The notes under the pieces: model-generated | What the model was told of the DNA's origin: nothing | Databases searched by the model: none | What the model saw: only the letters and a program-made list of their open reading frames with translations | Assembly: GCF_001676385.1 (NCBI RefSeq) | Contig: NZ_LYVJ01000012.1 | Span: 90,861 to 154,860 of the forward strand | DNA: 64,000 nt | Direction of reading: 5' to 3' | Origin: Stenotrophomonas maltophilia | GTDB taxonomy: Bacteria > Pseudomonadota > Gammaproteobacteria > Xanthomonadales > Xanthomonadaceae | In this document: positions 11,467-18,826 of the stretch, one piece after another | Layout: each line of letters opens with the position of its first letter | How positions within the stretch are numbered: the stretch's first letter is position 1 | Program-made: the position numbers and the translations under genes

Positions 11467-12783
11467 TCAGTCGCGGGCAGCGGCGGTTGCGCCGGCGCCA
11501 GCCACCAGCGGTACGGACAACCACGGGCTCTCAGCGTTGCCACGCGGCGGCGAACGACGCGGCACCTGCAGGCGGCGCCGATCGGCGGACAGCTGCGGCG
11601 ACCGCACCGGCGAGCGGAACTGCGCCGGCAACCGCTGCAGCGCCTCAACCGGGTCTTCCGCCTGCTGCCGCAACCAGCGCTGCGCACCGAGCAGGCGCAG
11701 CATCGCCGCCGCGTCCTGGGACCGTGACGAATACGCGGGATAGGCGGGCGCGGCCATCTCGGTCAGTACGCACCCCATCACATTGGACAGGCAACCGAAA
11801 TCCCGCCGCGGCGGCGCCTCTACCGGCAGCGGCCGATCGGCCTCCAGCGCGGCCATGGCGGCTGCGCCGCAGGCCCAGCCAAGATTGCCGGCTACGCGCG
11901 CCAAGGTGCTGTTCCGATCCAGCATCAGGACGCCACCAGATTCCTGCGCCGAGGACTCGATCGCCGCCCGGCTCATCGCGTACTCGCCCTGCATGGCACG
12001 GCACAGGCTCTGTTCCTCGGCCCTCAACGGTTCCATGGCCGGTTCGCATTCCGCTGGCAGGGGATGGTCGGCAGGCAATTCGACCAGCATGTCGGCCAGC
12101 AACTGGGCATGGGCCTGCACAAGGCTGGCACCGACGATGCTCTCGACCAGATAGCTGCCGCCGGGCACCAGCCGCCGGCCCAGCTGCAGGCCCCGGCAGG
12201 CGCCACGCAGGGCACCGTCGATATCGCCCTGCACGTAGGCCAGCGCGCGCGCACTGGTAGCGTCCATCACCAGGCCATAGGCCGGCAACGGGACCAGAAT
12301 GCCCTTGCCCTTCGGCTGGAACGGCGACGCGAAGTAGTCCGCTTCGGCGAGCTGATCCACCCGCCCATGCAACTGCTGGTGCCCGGCGTGGGCCTCCACG
12401 AAGCGTTGCGGGTCCGCGCGGACCTGGGCGAGGCAGCCGCTGGCGGCCGGCCCGCAACTGGCTGAAGGCCGTAATTGCAGCTCGACGTGGTCCTCTGCCA
12501 GTTGCGGACGGGCGCCGCCATTGCCGCGCGGGTCCGCCTCCCAGCGCTGTACATCCCGGGCCAGCGCCTGATCGCGCTGCCGGGCATCGAGGTCATCGAA
12601 CGGCAGCGTCCACAACAGTGCATATCCATTGTGGCCGGTCACCGGCAGGCGTGCTTCCAATCGCTGCTGGGCCTGCAGTCGCGAGTCCGGCACGGGCCAT
12701 AGGCGCGAGGCACACCACACCACGATGGCCAACACCAGCAGGCCCGCCAGTGTCCAGCCCAGTCCGCGCAGAATCTTCAACAC
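11467..12783 (-). CDS. Membrane-anchored protein of unknown function
   Basis: A 438-residue protein starting MLKILRGLGWTLAGLLVLAI, with a single N-terminal transmembrane segment (residues about 8-27) and a long domain that should face the periplasm. Two CxPxxSGC-like cysteines (ASCGPAASGC) and a helical C-terminal region are visible. I do not recognise a family. The last 50 residues are Arg/Pro/Ser-rich and may be disordered. It is convergent with the FG-GAP-like gene and divergent from the DUF502 gene, separated from it by only 76 bases, so two promoters must fit there. Confidence 0.72.
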   Translation of the reverse strand: MLKILRGLGWTLAGLLVLAIVVWCASRLWPVPDSRLQAQQRLEARLPVTGHNGYALLWTLPFDDLDARQRDQALARDVQRWEADPRGNGGARPQLAEDHVELQLRPSASCGPAASGCLAQVRADPQRFVEAHAGHQQLHGRVDQLAEADYFASPFQPKGKGILVPLPAYGLVMDATSARALAYVQGDIDGALRGACRGLQLGRRLVPGGSYLVESIVGASLVQAHAQLLADMLVELPADHPLPAECEPAMEPLRAEEQSLCRAMQGEYAMSRAAIESSAQESGGVLMLDRNSTLARVAGNLGWACGAAAMAALEADRPLPVEAPPRRDFGCLSNVMGCVLTEMAAPAYPAYSSRSQDAAAMLRLLGAQRWLRQQAEDPVEALQRLPAQFRSPVRSPQLSADRRRLQVPRRSPPRGNAESPWLSVPLVAGAGATAAARD

Positions 12784-12859
12784 AGCTTCCCTTCCATGGC
12801 TCGTTGCCGCAGTCGATCCGCCAGCGTAATCGACCGGCAGTGACCGCTACAATGCGCGC

Positions 12860-13543
12860 ATGTCGCTCGAAGCCCCCGCCCTGGTCCCCCGCCCCTCCCT
12901 GCAGCGCCTGTTCCTGACCGGCCTGCTGACCCTGCTGCCGATCTGGCTGACCTGGGTCGTGGTCAAGTTCGTGTTCGTGCTGCTGTCAGGCATTTCCAGC
13001 CCGCTGGTGGTGCCTCTTTCAGAGCAGATCGCGACCAGCTTCCCGCACTACCTCGGCTGGGTGCGCGCCGAGTGGATCCAGAACACCATTGCCCTGCTGG
13101 CCACCCTGCTGGTCATCCTGGCAGTGGGCGTGGCCAGCCGCCGCGTGCTCGGGCAGCGCCTGCTGCGTTGGGTGGGCGCGGTCATCAAGCGCATCCCCCT
13201 GGCCAGCATCATCTACGACAGCGCGAAGAAGCTGCTGGACATGCTGCAGACCGAACCGGGCAGCACCCAGCGCGTGGTGCTGATCGATTTTCCGCACCGC
13301 GACATGAAATCGATCGGCCTGGTCACGCGGGTCATCAAGGAACAGGGCAGCGACCGTGAGCTGGCCGCGGTGTACGTGCCGACCACGCCGAATCCGACCT
13401 CCGGGTACCTGGAAATCGTGCCGGTGGAACTGCTGACCCCGACCGACTGGACCGTCGACCAGGCCATGAGCTTCATCATTTCCGGCGGTGCCGTAGCGCC
13501 GTCCAGCGTACCGTTCACCCGCGCCGGCGAACGCGCCGAATGA
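12860..13543 (+). CDS. DUF502 family inner-membrane protein
   Basis: A 227-residue protein with two N-terminal transmembrane helices (LFLTGLLTLLPIWLTWVVVK near 18-37 and NTIALLATLLVILAVGVASR near 75-94). A conserved soluble domain follows: IKRIPLASIIYDSAKKLLDM, then VVLIDFPHRDMKSIGLVTR and YVPTTPNPTSGYLEIVP. These are hallmarks of DUF502, widespread in bacteria and of unknown function. Its last codons overlap the start of the next gene by ATGA (13540-13543). Confidence 0.88.
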   Translation: MSLEAPALVPRPSLQRLFLTGLLTLLPIWLTWVVVKFVFVLLSGISSPLVVPLSEQIATSFPHYLGWVRAEWIQNTIALLATLLVILAVGVASRRVLGQRLLRWVGAVIKRIPLASIIYDSAKKLLDMLQTEPGSTQRVVLIDFPHRDMKSIGLVTRVIKEQGSDRELAAVYVPTTPNPTSGYLEIVPVELLTPTDWTVDQAMSFIISGGAVAPSSVPFTRAGERAE

Positions 13544-14325
13544 CTCCGGCACCGATCGAGCGCCCCTTGCAGGACCGCGCGGTCCTGCTGTTCATCGTGC
13601 TGGCCGCGTTCTTCTGCGGCAATGCGGTGCTGGCCGAGCTGATCGGGGTTAAGATCTTCGCGCTGGAAGATACGCTCGGCATCGATCCGCTGAACTGGAA
13701 CCTGTTCGGCCAGACCGGATCGTTGAGCTTCACCGCCGGCACCCTGTTGTGGCCGGTGGTGTTCATCATGACCGATACCATCAACGAGTTCTTCGGCAAG
13801 CGCGGCGTGCGCTTCATCTCGTGGCTGGCGGTGGTGTTGATCGGCTACGGCTTCCTGTTCGCGTTCGCGGCGATCTCGCTGGCACCGGCCAGCTGGTGGG
13901 TCACATCGATGAGTGGCCACGGTGTACCTGATTACCAGGCCGCATTCGCGGCCGTGTTCGGCCAGGGCATGTGGACCATCGCCGGTTCACTGGTGGCATT
14001 CCTGCTGGGCCAGCTGATCGACGTGGCGGTCTTCCACCGCATCCGCCGGGCGACCGGCGAACGCCATGTCTGGCTGCGCGCGACCGGCTCGACCGCGGTC
14101 TCGCAGCTGGTGGACAGCTTCGTGGTGATCTGGATCGCCTTCGTGCTGGGTCCTCAGCATTGGCCGACCTCGTTGTTCCTGGCCGTCAGCAGCGTCAACT
14201 ATGCCTACAAGATGGGCTTTGCCATTGCGTTGATTCCCCTGCTGTACCTGATGCGGCGCGCAATCACCCGCTACCTGGGCGCCGGACGCGCAGCCGCATT
14301 GCGGGCCACCGCTGCGGCTGACTGA
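13540..14325 (+). CDS. Queuosine precursor transporter, VUT family (YhhQ-like)
   Basis: An integral membrane protein of 261 residues with six or seven transmembrane helices. YhhQ-family proteins import queuosine precursors (preQ0/preQ1) for tRNA modification. Family marks are NAVLAELIGVKIF in TM1, FIMTDTINEFFGKRGVRF, and a late TM pair around STAVSQLVDSFVVIWIAF. The start overlaps the DUF502 stop (ATGA), so the two are co-translated. No riboswitch is visible upstream. Transport of queuosine precursors is inferred from family membership. Confidence 0.88.
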   Translation: MTPAPIERPLQDRAVLLFIVLAAFFCGNAVLAELIGVKIFALEDTLGIDPLNWNLFGQTGSLSFTAGTLLWPVVFIMTDTINEFFGKRGVRFISWLAVVLIGYGFLFAFAAISLAPASWWVTSMSGHGVPDYQAAFAAVFGQGMWTIAGSLVAFLLGQLIDVAVFHRIRRATGERHVWLRATGSTAVSQLVDSFVVIWIAFVLGPQHWPTSLFLAVSSVNYAYKMGFAIALIPLLYLMRRAITRYLGAGRAAALRATAAAD

Positions 14326-14419
14326 AGACCCAGCAGCGGGAAGCTGACTGCGTATCCCCGCTGGCCGTACGTGACCGGATCGTGCAAGCTCCACGATCTG
14401 TGTTCCACGGAAGCTCCTG

Positions 14420-16360
14420 ATGCCGCATTCCCTCCGCGCCCTGGCCGTCGCCGTTGCCGCGCTTTTCCTGTTCAGCGCCGTTCCACCGGCCGAAGCAGCA
14501 AAGAAGAAGGCCAGCCGCCCCGCCGCCGCGCAGACCCGGCAGGCCGCCAAGCCCAAGGCCAGGCCTGCCCGCTCCACGGCCCCGGCCCGTGGCAGTTCGG
14601 CGCGGCGCGCCGCGCCACGTCCAACCGCCCCCGCCCGCGCCGTGCCCAAGCAGGTCCAGCTGGAACGCCTGTACGACGAATACTGGGACGCCTCGATGCG
14701 GCTCAATCCGCTGCAGGCGACCTTCCAGGGCGAGCCCCGCTACAACGACCAGTTGCCGAACATCCTGTCGGCGGCCTGGCGCCAGCAGTCCCATGATTTC
14801 ACCACCGAGTGGCTGGGCAAGGTGGAGAAGATCGGCAGCGATGGCCTGCAGGGCCAGGACCTGCTCAGCTACGAGATCTTCGTGCGCGATGCGCGTGCCT
14901 CCCTGGCCGCCGAGCGTTATCCGAGCTGGATGATGCCGATCAGCCAGTACTACAACATCGGCAGCATCATCGCCATTCTCGGCTCCGGTGCAGGCGCGCA
15001 GCCGTTCAACAGCGTGCAGGACTACGATGCGTGGTCGCGGCGTTCGCTGGGCATTCCCGAACTGTTCGACCAGGCCATCGACAACATGCGCCAGGGGATG
15101 AAGGCCGGCGTGGTGCAGCCGCGCGACCTGATGGAGAAAGTGCTGCCGCAGCTGGACGCGGTGATCAAGCCGAGCGCCGAGGAGAGCATCTTCTGGTCGC
15201 CGATCCGCACCATGCCGAACACCATCGCGGCCGAGGACAAGGCGCGCATCAGTGCCGAGTACAAGCGCATGATCGAACTGCGCATCATGCCGGCCTACCG
15301 CGCCCTGCGTGGCTTCATCGCCACCGAATACCTGCCGGCCACGCGGGCCAGCAGCGGCCTGGGCGCTCTGCCCGATGGACAGGCCTGGTACGCCAACCTG
15401 ATCACGCAGGCTACCGCCAGCGACCAGTCCGCTGCGCAGCTGCATGCACTGGGCGAACAGCGCGTGGAGCAGCTGCAGGCGCAGATCGCTGCGGTGATGA
15501 AGGACAACAAGCTGCGCGGCTCGCAATCGAAGCTGCTTCGCAGCATGCGCAACGACCGCCAGTTCCAGTACGGCGATGCCACGGCACTGCTCAACCGCTA
15601 CCGCCAGGTTCAGCAGCAGGTCAATGCTCGCCTGCCCCAGGTACTGGACACCTTGCCGAAGGCGCCGCTGGACCTGCGCGCGGTGGAACCGGAGCGGGCA
15701 CTGACCGCTGCTGCCGCCGCCTACCAGCCCGCGCTGCCCGGGCAACCCGCGGTGCTGTACGTGAACACCCGCGACCTTCCCGCACGCAAGCGCTGGAACG
15801 TGCCGGTGCAGTTCCTGCATGAGGCCGTTCCCGGCCACCACGTGCAGCTGGGCCTGCAGCAGGAGCTGGCGAAACTGCCGCGCTTCCGCCGCCTCGGTGG
15901 CGATCTCGCCTTCGTCGAAGGCTGGGGCCTGTACGCCGAAACACTGGGCGAGGAACTTGGCATCTACACCGATCCCTATGACCGCATCGGCTACCTGTAT
16001 TCGCGCCTGCTGCGCGCCGCGCGCGTAGTCGCCGATACCGGCGTGAACGCGCAGGGCTGGAGCAAGCAACAGGCCGTGGCCTACCTGCAGAAGACCGTGG
16101 ACATGGGCAGCGAAGATGCCAATGCCGAAGTCGAGCGGATCATGGCCCAGCCCGGCCAGGCGCTCTCCAACGTGGCCGGCCTGACCGCCATCGTCACCCT
16201 GCGCGACAAGGCCAAGGCCCGCCAGGGCGCCGCCTTCGACCTGCGCCGCTTCCACGCCGAACTGCTGAAGGACGGCTCGATGCCACTGGATGTGCTGGAT
16301 CGCAAGATGGAACGCTGGATGGCGCAGCCAGGCGACGCCACGCCTGCGCCTTCACCCTGA
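14420..16360 (+). CDS. DUF885 family secreted protein, probable metallopeptidase-like
   Basis: A 646-residue exported protein: signal peptide at 1-27 (cut near AEAAK), then a Lys/Ala/Arg/Pro-rich linker to about residue 75, then the DUF885 catalytic-like domain. The motif HEAVPGHH at residues 467-474 resembles the zinc-binding HExxH of M3-like peptidases and is the family hallmark. A downstream GWGLYAETLGEE supplies further conserved glutamates. The substrate is unknown. The basic linker is longer than usual and could bind nucleic acid or LPS, which is inference. It is followed after 17 bases by the serine hydrolase. Confidence 0.85.
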   Translation: MPHSLRALAVAVAALFLFSAVPPAEAAKKKASRPAAAQTRQAAKPKARPARSTAPARGSSARRAAPRPTAPARAVPKQVQLERLYDEYWDASMRLNPLQATFQGEPRYNDQLPNILSAAWRQQSHDFTTEWLGKVEKIGSDGLQGQDLLSYEIFVRDARASLAAERYPSWMMPISQYYNIGSIIAILGSGAGAQPFNSVQDYDAWSRRSLGIPELFDQAIDNMRQGMKAGVVQPRDLMEKVLPQLDAVIKPSAEESIFWSPIRTMPNTIAAEDKARISAEYKRMIELRIMPAYRALRGFIATEYLPATRASSGLGALPDGQAWYANLITQATASDQSAAQLHALGEQRVEQLQAQIAAVMKDNKLRGSQSKLLRSMRNDRQFQYGDATALLNRYRQVQQQVNARLPQVLDTLPKAPLDLRAVEPERALTAAAAAYQPALPGQPAVLYVNTRDLPARKRWNVPVQFLHEAVPGHHVQLGLQQELAKLPRFRRLGGDLAFVEGWGLYAETLGEELGIYTDPYDRIGYLYSRLLRAARVVADTGVNAQGWSKQQAVAYLQKTVDMGSEDANAEVERIMAQPGQALSNVAGLTAIVTLRDKAKARQGAAFDLRRFHAELLKDGSMPLDVLDRKMERWMAQPGDATPAPSP

Positions 16361-16377
16361 TCCCACCCGGAGCCGCC

Positions 16378-17448
16378 ATGCGCCCCGCCGTCGCCATGTT
16401 CGCCGCGATACTCGGCCTGCTGCCGTTGGCTAGCCCGGCCGCACCGGTATTGACCCCACCGGATGCAGGCGTCGACGGGCTGATGCAGGCCTACGACGGC
16501 CAGGTGCCCGGCGCCGCGGTGCTGGTGCTGCACGACGGGCAACCGGTATTCCGCCGTGGCTATGGCTTGGCGGTGATGGAAGACGGCACGGCCGTCACCC
16601 CGGCCAGCAATTTCCGCTTGGCCTCGGTCAGCAAGCAGTTCACCGCCGCGGCGGTACTGCTCCTGGTGGAGGACGGCCGGCTTGGCCTCGACCAGCCGGC
16701 CCGGCAGTGGCTGCCGGAGCTGCCGCCGGCTGCGGCGGCCATCACCCTCCGCCAGTTGCTGTCGCACACCAGCGGCCTGCTCGACTACGAAGACCTGATG
16801 GACCCCTCCGACAGTCGCCAGGTCCATGACGCCGATGTGCTGACCCTGCTGTCACGCGAAGACCGCCTGGACTTCGCGCCCGGCACGCGCTACCGCTACA
16901 GCAACAGTGGCTATGCGCTGCTGGCATTGATTGTGGGCCGCGCCTCCGGCCAGGGTTTCGCCACCTTCCTGCGGCAGCGCATCTTCCGCCCGCTGGGCAT
17001 GGCCCACACTGTGGCCCACCAGGACGGCATCGACCACGTGGCGGCACGCGCCTATGGCTACAGCTGGCTCGGCGGCCACTGGCAGCGCACCGACCAGAGC
17101 ACCACCAGCGCCGTGCTCGGCGACGGCGGCATCTATTCCTCGCTGGACGACCTCGCCCGCTGGGATGCAGCGCTGTACGACGACCGCCTGCTGTCGGCGG
17201 CCTCGCGCAGCGCGATGTTCAGCCCGGCCACGGCAACCCCGGAGCCGGACGTACCGCACTACGGTTTCGGTTGGCGCCTGAATGGCCAGGCCCAGTGGCA
17301 CAGCGGCGAGAGCATCGGCTTCCGCAACGTGATCGTGCGCTATCCGGAAAAACACCTGACCGTGATCGTGCTGACCAACCGCAACGATCCCGAACCTTAT
17401 CCGCTGGCGCTGAAGATCGCCCAGCGCTGGCTGGACACCCTGCAATGA
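16378..17448 (+). CDS. Beta-lactamase-fold serine hydrolase (class C / D,D-peptidase-like)
   Basis: A 356-residue protein with a signal peptide (1-21, ending SPAAP), hence periplasmic. The serine hydrolase motifs are in order: SVSK (Ser83 to Lys86), YSN (Tyr174) and HSG (His308), with GGIYSSLDDLARW between them. The group includes class C beta-lactamases, esterases and D-aminopeptidases. The KTG motif is replaced by HSG, as in esterase and EstB-like members, so I do not call it a resistance gene. Its last bases overlap the VOC gene (ATGA). Confidence 0.87.
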   Translation: MRPAVAMFAAILGLLPLASPAAPVLTPPDAGVDGLMQAYDGQVPGAAVLVLHDGQPVFRRGYGLAVMEDGTAVTPASNFRLASVSKQFTAAAVLLLVEDGRLGLDQPARQWLPELPPAAAAITLRQLLSHTSGLLDYEDLMDPSDSRQVHDADVLTLLSREDRLDFAPGTRYRYSNSGYALLALIVGRASGQGFATFLRQRIFRPLGMAHTVAHQDGIDHVAARAYGYSWLGGHWQRTDQSTTSAVLGDGGIYSSLDDLARWDAALYDDRLLSAASRSAMFSPATATPEPDVPHYGFGWRLNGQAQWHSGESIGFRNVIVRYPEKHLTVIVLTNRNDPEPYPLALKIAQRWLDTLQ

Positions 17449-17849
17449 CGCCCGATTCAGACGCCCTGCTGGGCCTCCACCACGCCGCACTGATCTGCAG
17501 CGACTATGCGCGCTCGAAGGATTTCTACGTGCGCATCCTGGGACTGCGGGTGCTGGCCGAGAACCATCGTGCCGCGCGCGACTCGTGGAAGCTGGACCTG
17601 GCCCTGCCCGACGGAGGCCAGCTGGAGCTGTTCTCCTTCCCCGCGCCACCACCGCGCCCCAGCCGTCCCGAAGCGCAGGGCCTGCGCCACCTCGCGTTCC
17701 GGGTCGCCACGCTGGAGCCGTTCATCCAGCGCCTGGCCGCGCACGGCGTGGCCTGCGAGCCGATCCGCGTGGACGAATACACCGGCGCCCGCTTTACCTT
17801 CTTCGCCGACCCGGACGACCTGCCGCTGGAGCTGTACGAAGTCGGTTGA
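17445..17849 (+). CDS. VOC family protein, glyoxalase-like (GloA2/YaeR type)
   Basis: A 134-residue single-module glyoxalase/bleomycin-resistance fold protein. LLGLHHAALICSDYARSKDFY at the N terminus supplies the first metal-binding His. LRHLAFRV in the middle and FFADPDDLPLELYEV at the C terminus give the His/Glu ligands. The length and PDGGQLELFSFP resemble the YaeR (GloA2) group, whose reaction is not settled. The ATG at 17445 overlaps the stop of the upstream hydrolase gene, implying an operon. Confidence 0.85.
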   Translation: MTPDSDALLGLHHAALICSDYARSKDFYVRILGLRVLAENHRAARDSWKLDLALPDGGQLELFSFPAPPPRPSRPEAQGLRHLAFRVATLEPFIQRLAAHGVACEPIRVDEYTGARFTFFADPDDLPLELYEVG

Positions 17850-17873
17850 TCCCGCATTCCCACCGTCCGTCTT

Positions 17874-17921
17874 ATCCACGCATGGCGTGGATCTGCTGTG
17901 TCGACCAAGGTCAACACCTAC
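17874..17921 (-). repeat. SMAG-type REP hairpins
   Basis: Two hairpins lie side by side. The first is atccacgc/atg/gcgtggat (17874-17892). The second is gtgtcgacc/aa/ggtcaacac followed by ctacc. On the minus strand it reads GGTAGGTGTTGACC, the GTAG-type end of the SMAG REP family of Stenotrophomonas. It is the outer module of the composite repeat that follows and part of the 434-base gene-free stretch 17850-18283. Confidence 0.75.
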
Positions 17922-18200
17922 CAACAGCCGCAGAAGTCTGTCAGAGGTGGGGCGGTGTGGGTGGGTAGGACCGTTGGCGCCATGGATGGCGCCATCGAGC
18001 CCCCAGGGGTGAGGGCGCTTTGCTTGCGAAGCACTGCTTCGCAAGCGCCCGAACGCACAGCCGCCAGCGGCTGGGCCGGACCCCGGAGGGGGGTTTACGG
18101 CGTGTCCTGCCCACCCACACCGCCCCGCCATCCTCGGGAGTCCCGCCGTTGCGGTTGCGGTTGCGGTTGCCTCTGCGGGTGCAGGGCGCAGCCCTGCAAA
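17921..18200 (-). repeat. Composite intergenic repeat, copy A (MITE-like element, hexamer array, GC hairpin)
   Basis: After the SMAG hairpin comes a MITE-like block bounded by 23-base inverted repeats: left arm 17949-17971 (ggggcggtgtgggtgggt + aggac), right arm 18104-18126 with one mismatch. Inside are gatggcgccat palindromes shared with copy B and an extra segment at about 18005-18090 with a strong hairpin (gcttgcgaagca/c/tgcttcgcaagc). Next is a gttgcg hexamer array of nearly four units at 18148-18171. It closes with a 17-base palindrome gcagggcgcagccctgc at 18181-18197. The stretch holds no gene that I can support. Confidence 0.8.
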
Positions 18201-18283
18201 GCCCCCCTTCCCCATACCCCGCCGAATGGGTATACAGTCGACCTGTCCCGGCGCTGTGCCGGAATGAACCCTGGGAGGGGACC

Positions 18284-18727
18284 ATGCGCAAGACCTTCAA
18301 GACCGTGCTGCTGGCACTGCCGCTGTGCCTGGCCGCGCTCTCGGCGCAGGCCGCCGACAGCGCCGCCGGTCGCTGGAAGACCATCGACGACAAGACCGGC
18401 CGGGTGAAGTCGATCGTCGAGATCACCCAGGCCGCCGATGGCACGCTCACCGGCAAGGTCGTCGACATCCTGCATTCGGACAAGGGCCCGAATCCGGTCT
18501 GCGACGGCTGCGAAGGCGCCAACCGGAACAAGCCGGTGAAGGGCATGACCATCCTCTGGAACCTGAAGCCCGATGGCGCACGCAAGTGGTCCGGCGGCAC
18601 CATCCTCGACCCGGCCAACGGCAAGACCTACAAGTCGAAGATCGAACTGCAGCCCGGCGGCACCCGGCTGGACGTGTCCGGCTGCATCGCCTTCATCTGC
18701 CGCGCGCAGACCTGGCAACGCGAATAA
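18284..18727 (+). CDS. DUF2147 family secreted protein
   Basis: A 147-residue exported protein: signal peptide 1-23 (cut after AQAA), then the DUF2147 pattern SAAGRWKTIDDKTGRVKSIVE, GKVVDILHSDKGPNPVCDGC and GGTILDPANGKTYKSKI, ending with CIAFICRAQTWQR. DUF2147 proteins are small periplasmic beta-rich proteins, lipocalin-like in appearance, with no assigned function. Several members carry the same Cys pair (CDGC) seen here. A good ribosome site, gggagggg, lies 4 bases before the ATG at 18284. Confidence 0.88.
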   Translation: MRKTFKTVLLALPLCLAALSAQAADSAAGRWKTIDDKTGRVKSIVEITQAADGTLTGKVVDILHSDKGPNPVCDGCEGANRNKPVKGMTILWNLKPDGARKWSGGTILDPANGKTYKSKIELQPGGTRLDVSGCIAFICRAQTWQRE

Positions 18728-18749
18728 GCGACCCGGCGGCTTGACCCCC

Positions 18750-18773
18750 GTGACCCGGCCCCGGCCGGGTCAC
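18750..18773 (+). terminator. Hairpin between the DUF2147 gene and metG
   Basis: A perfect 11-bp stem gtgacccggcc / ggccgggtcac with a two-base spacer. No T-run follows, so it is not a classical intrinsic terminator. It may still pause transcription or stabilise the upstream 3' end. Confidence 0.45.
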
Positions 18774-18789
18774 GCCGTTGCGGGCATGC

Positions 18790-18795
18790 GATAAT
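18790..18795 (+). promoter_or_regulatory. Extended -10 candidate for metG
   Basis: TGC-GATAAT, an extended -10 element (TGn plus five of six consensus bases), lies 32 bases before the metG ATG and just after the hairpin at 18750-18773. No convincing -35 is seen, as is common for extended -10 promoters. Confidence 0.45.
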
Positions 18796-18826
18796 CTTCG
18801 GTTCCCCTTGGATCCACCCCGCGACC

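Noticed and set aside
14264..16255. A 663-codon open frame opposite the DUF885 gene
   Set aside because: Antisense to a gene with a signal peptide and catalytic motif; no ribosome site and low-complexity translation.
16378..17448. Beta-lactamase resistance gene
   Set aside because: It has SxxK and YxN but HSG in place of KTG and no resistance-gene context, so a general serine hydrolase label is safer.
18148..18171. Possible CRISPR-like short repeats
   Set aside because: The units are 6-base tandem repeats without spacers, and no cas genes are present.
17921..18283. Open reading frames across the composite repeats
   Set aside because: They consist of repeated low-complexity translation (for example LRPAPAEA motifs) that comes from the repeat itself in every copy, with no ribosome site.
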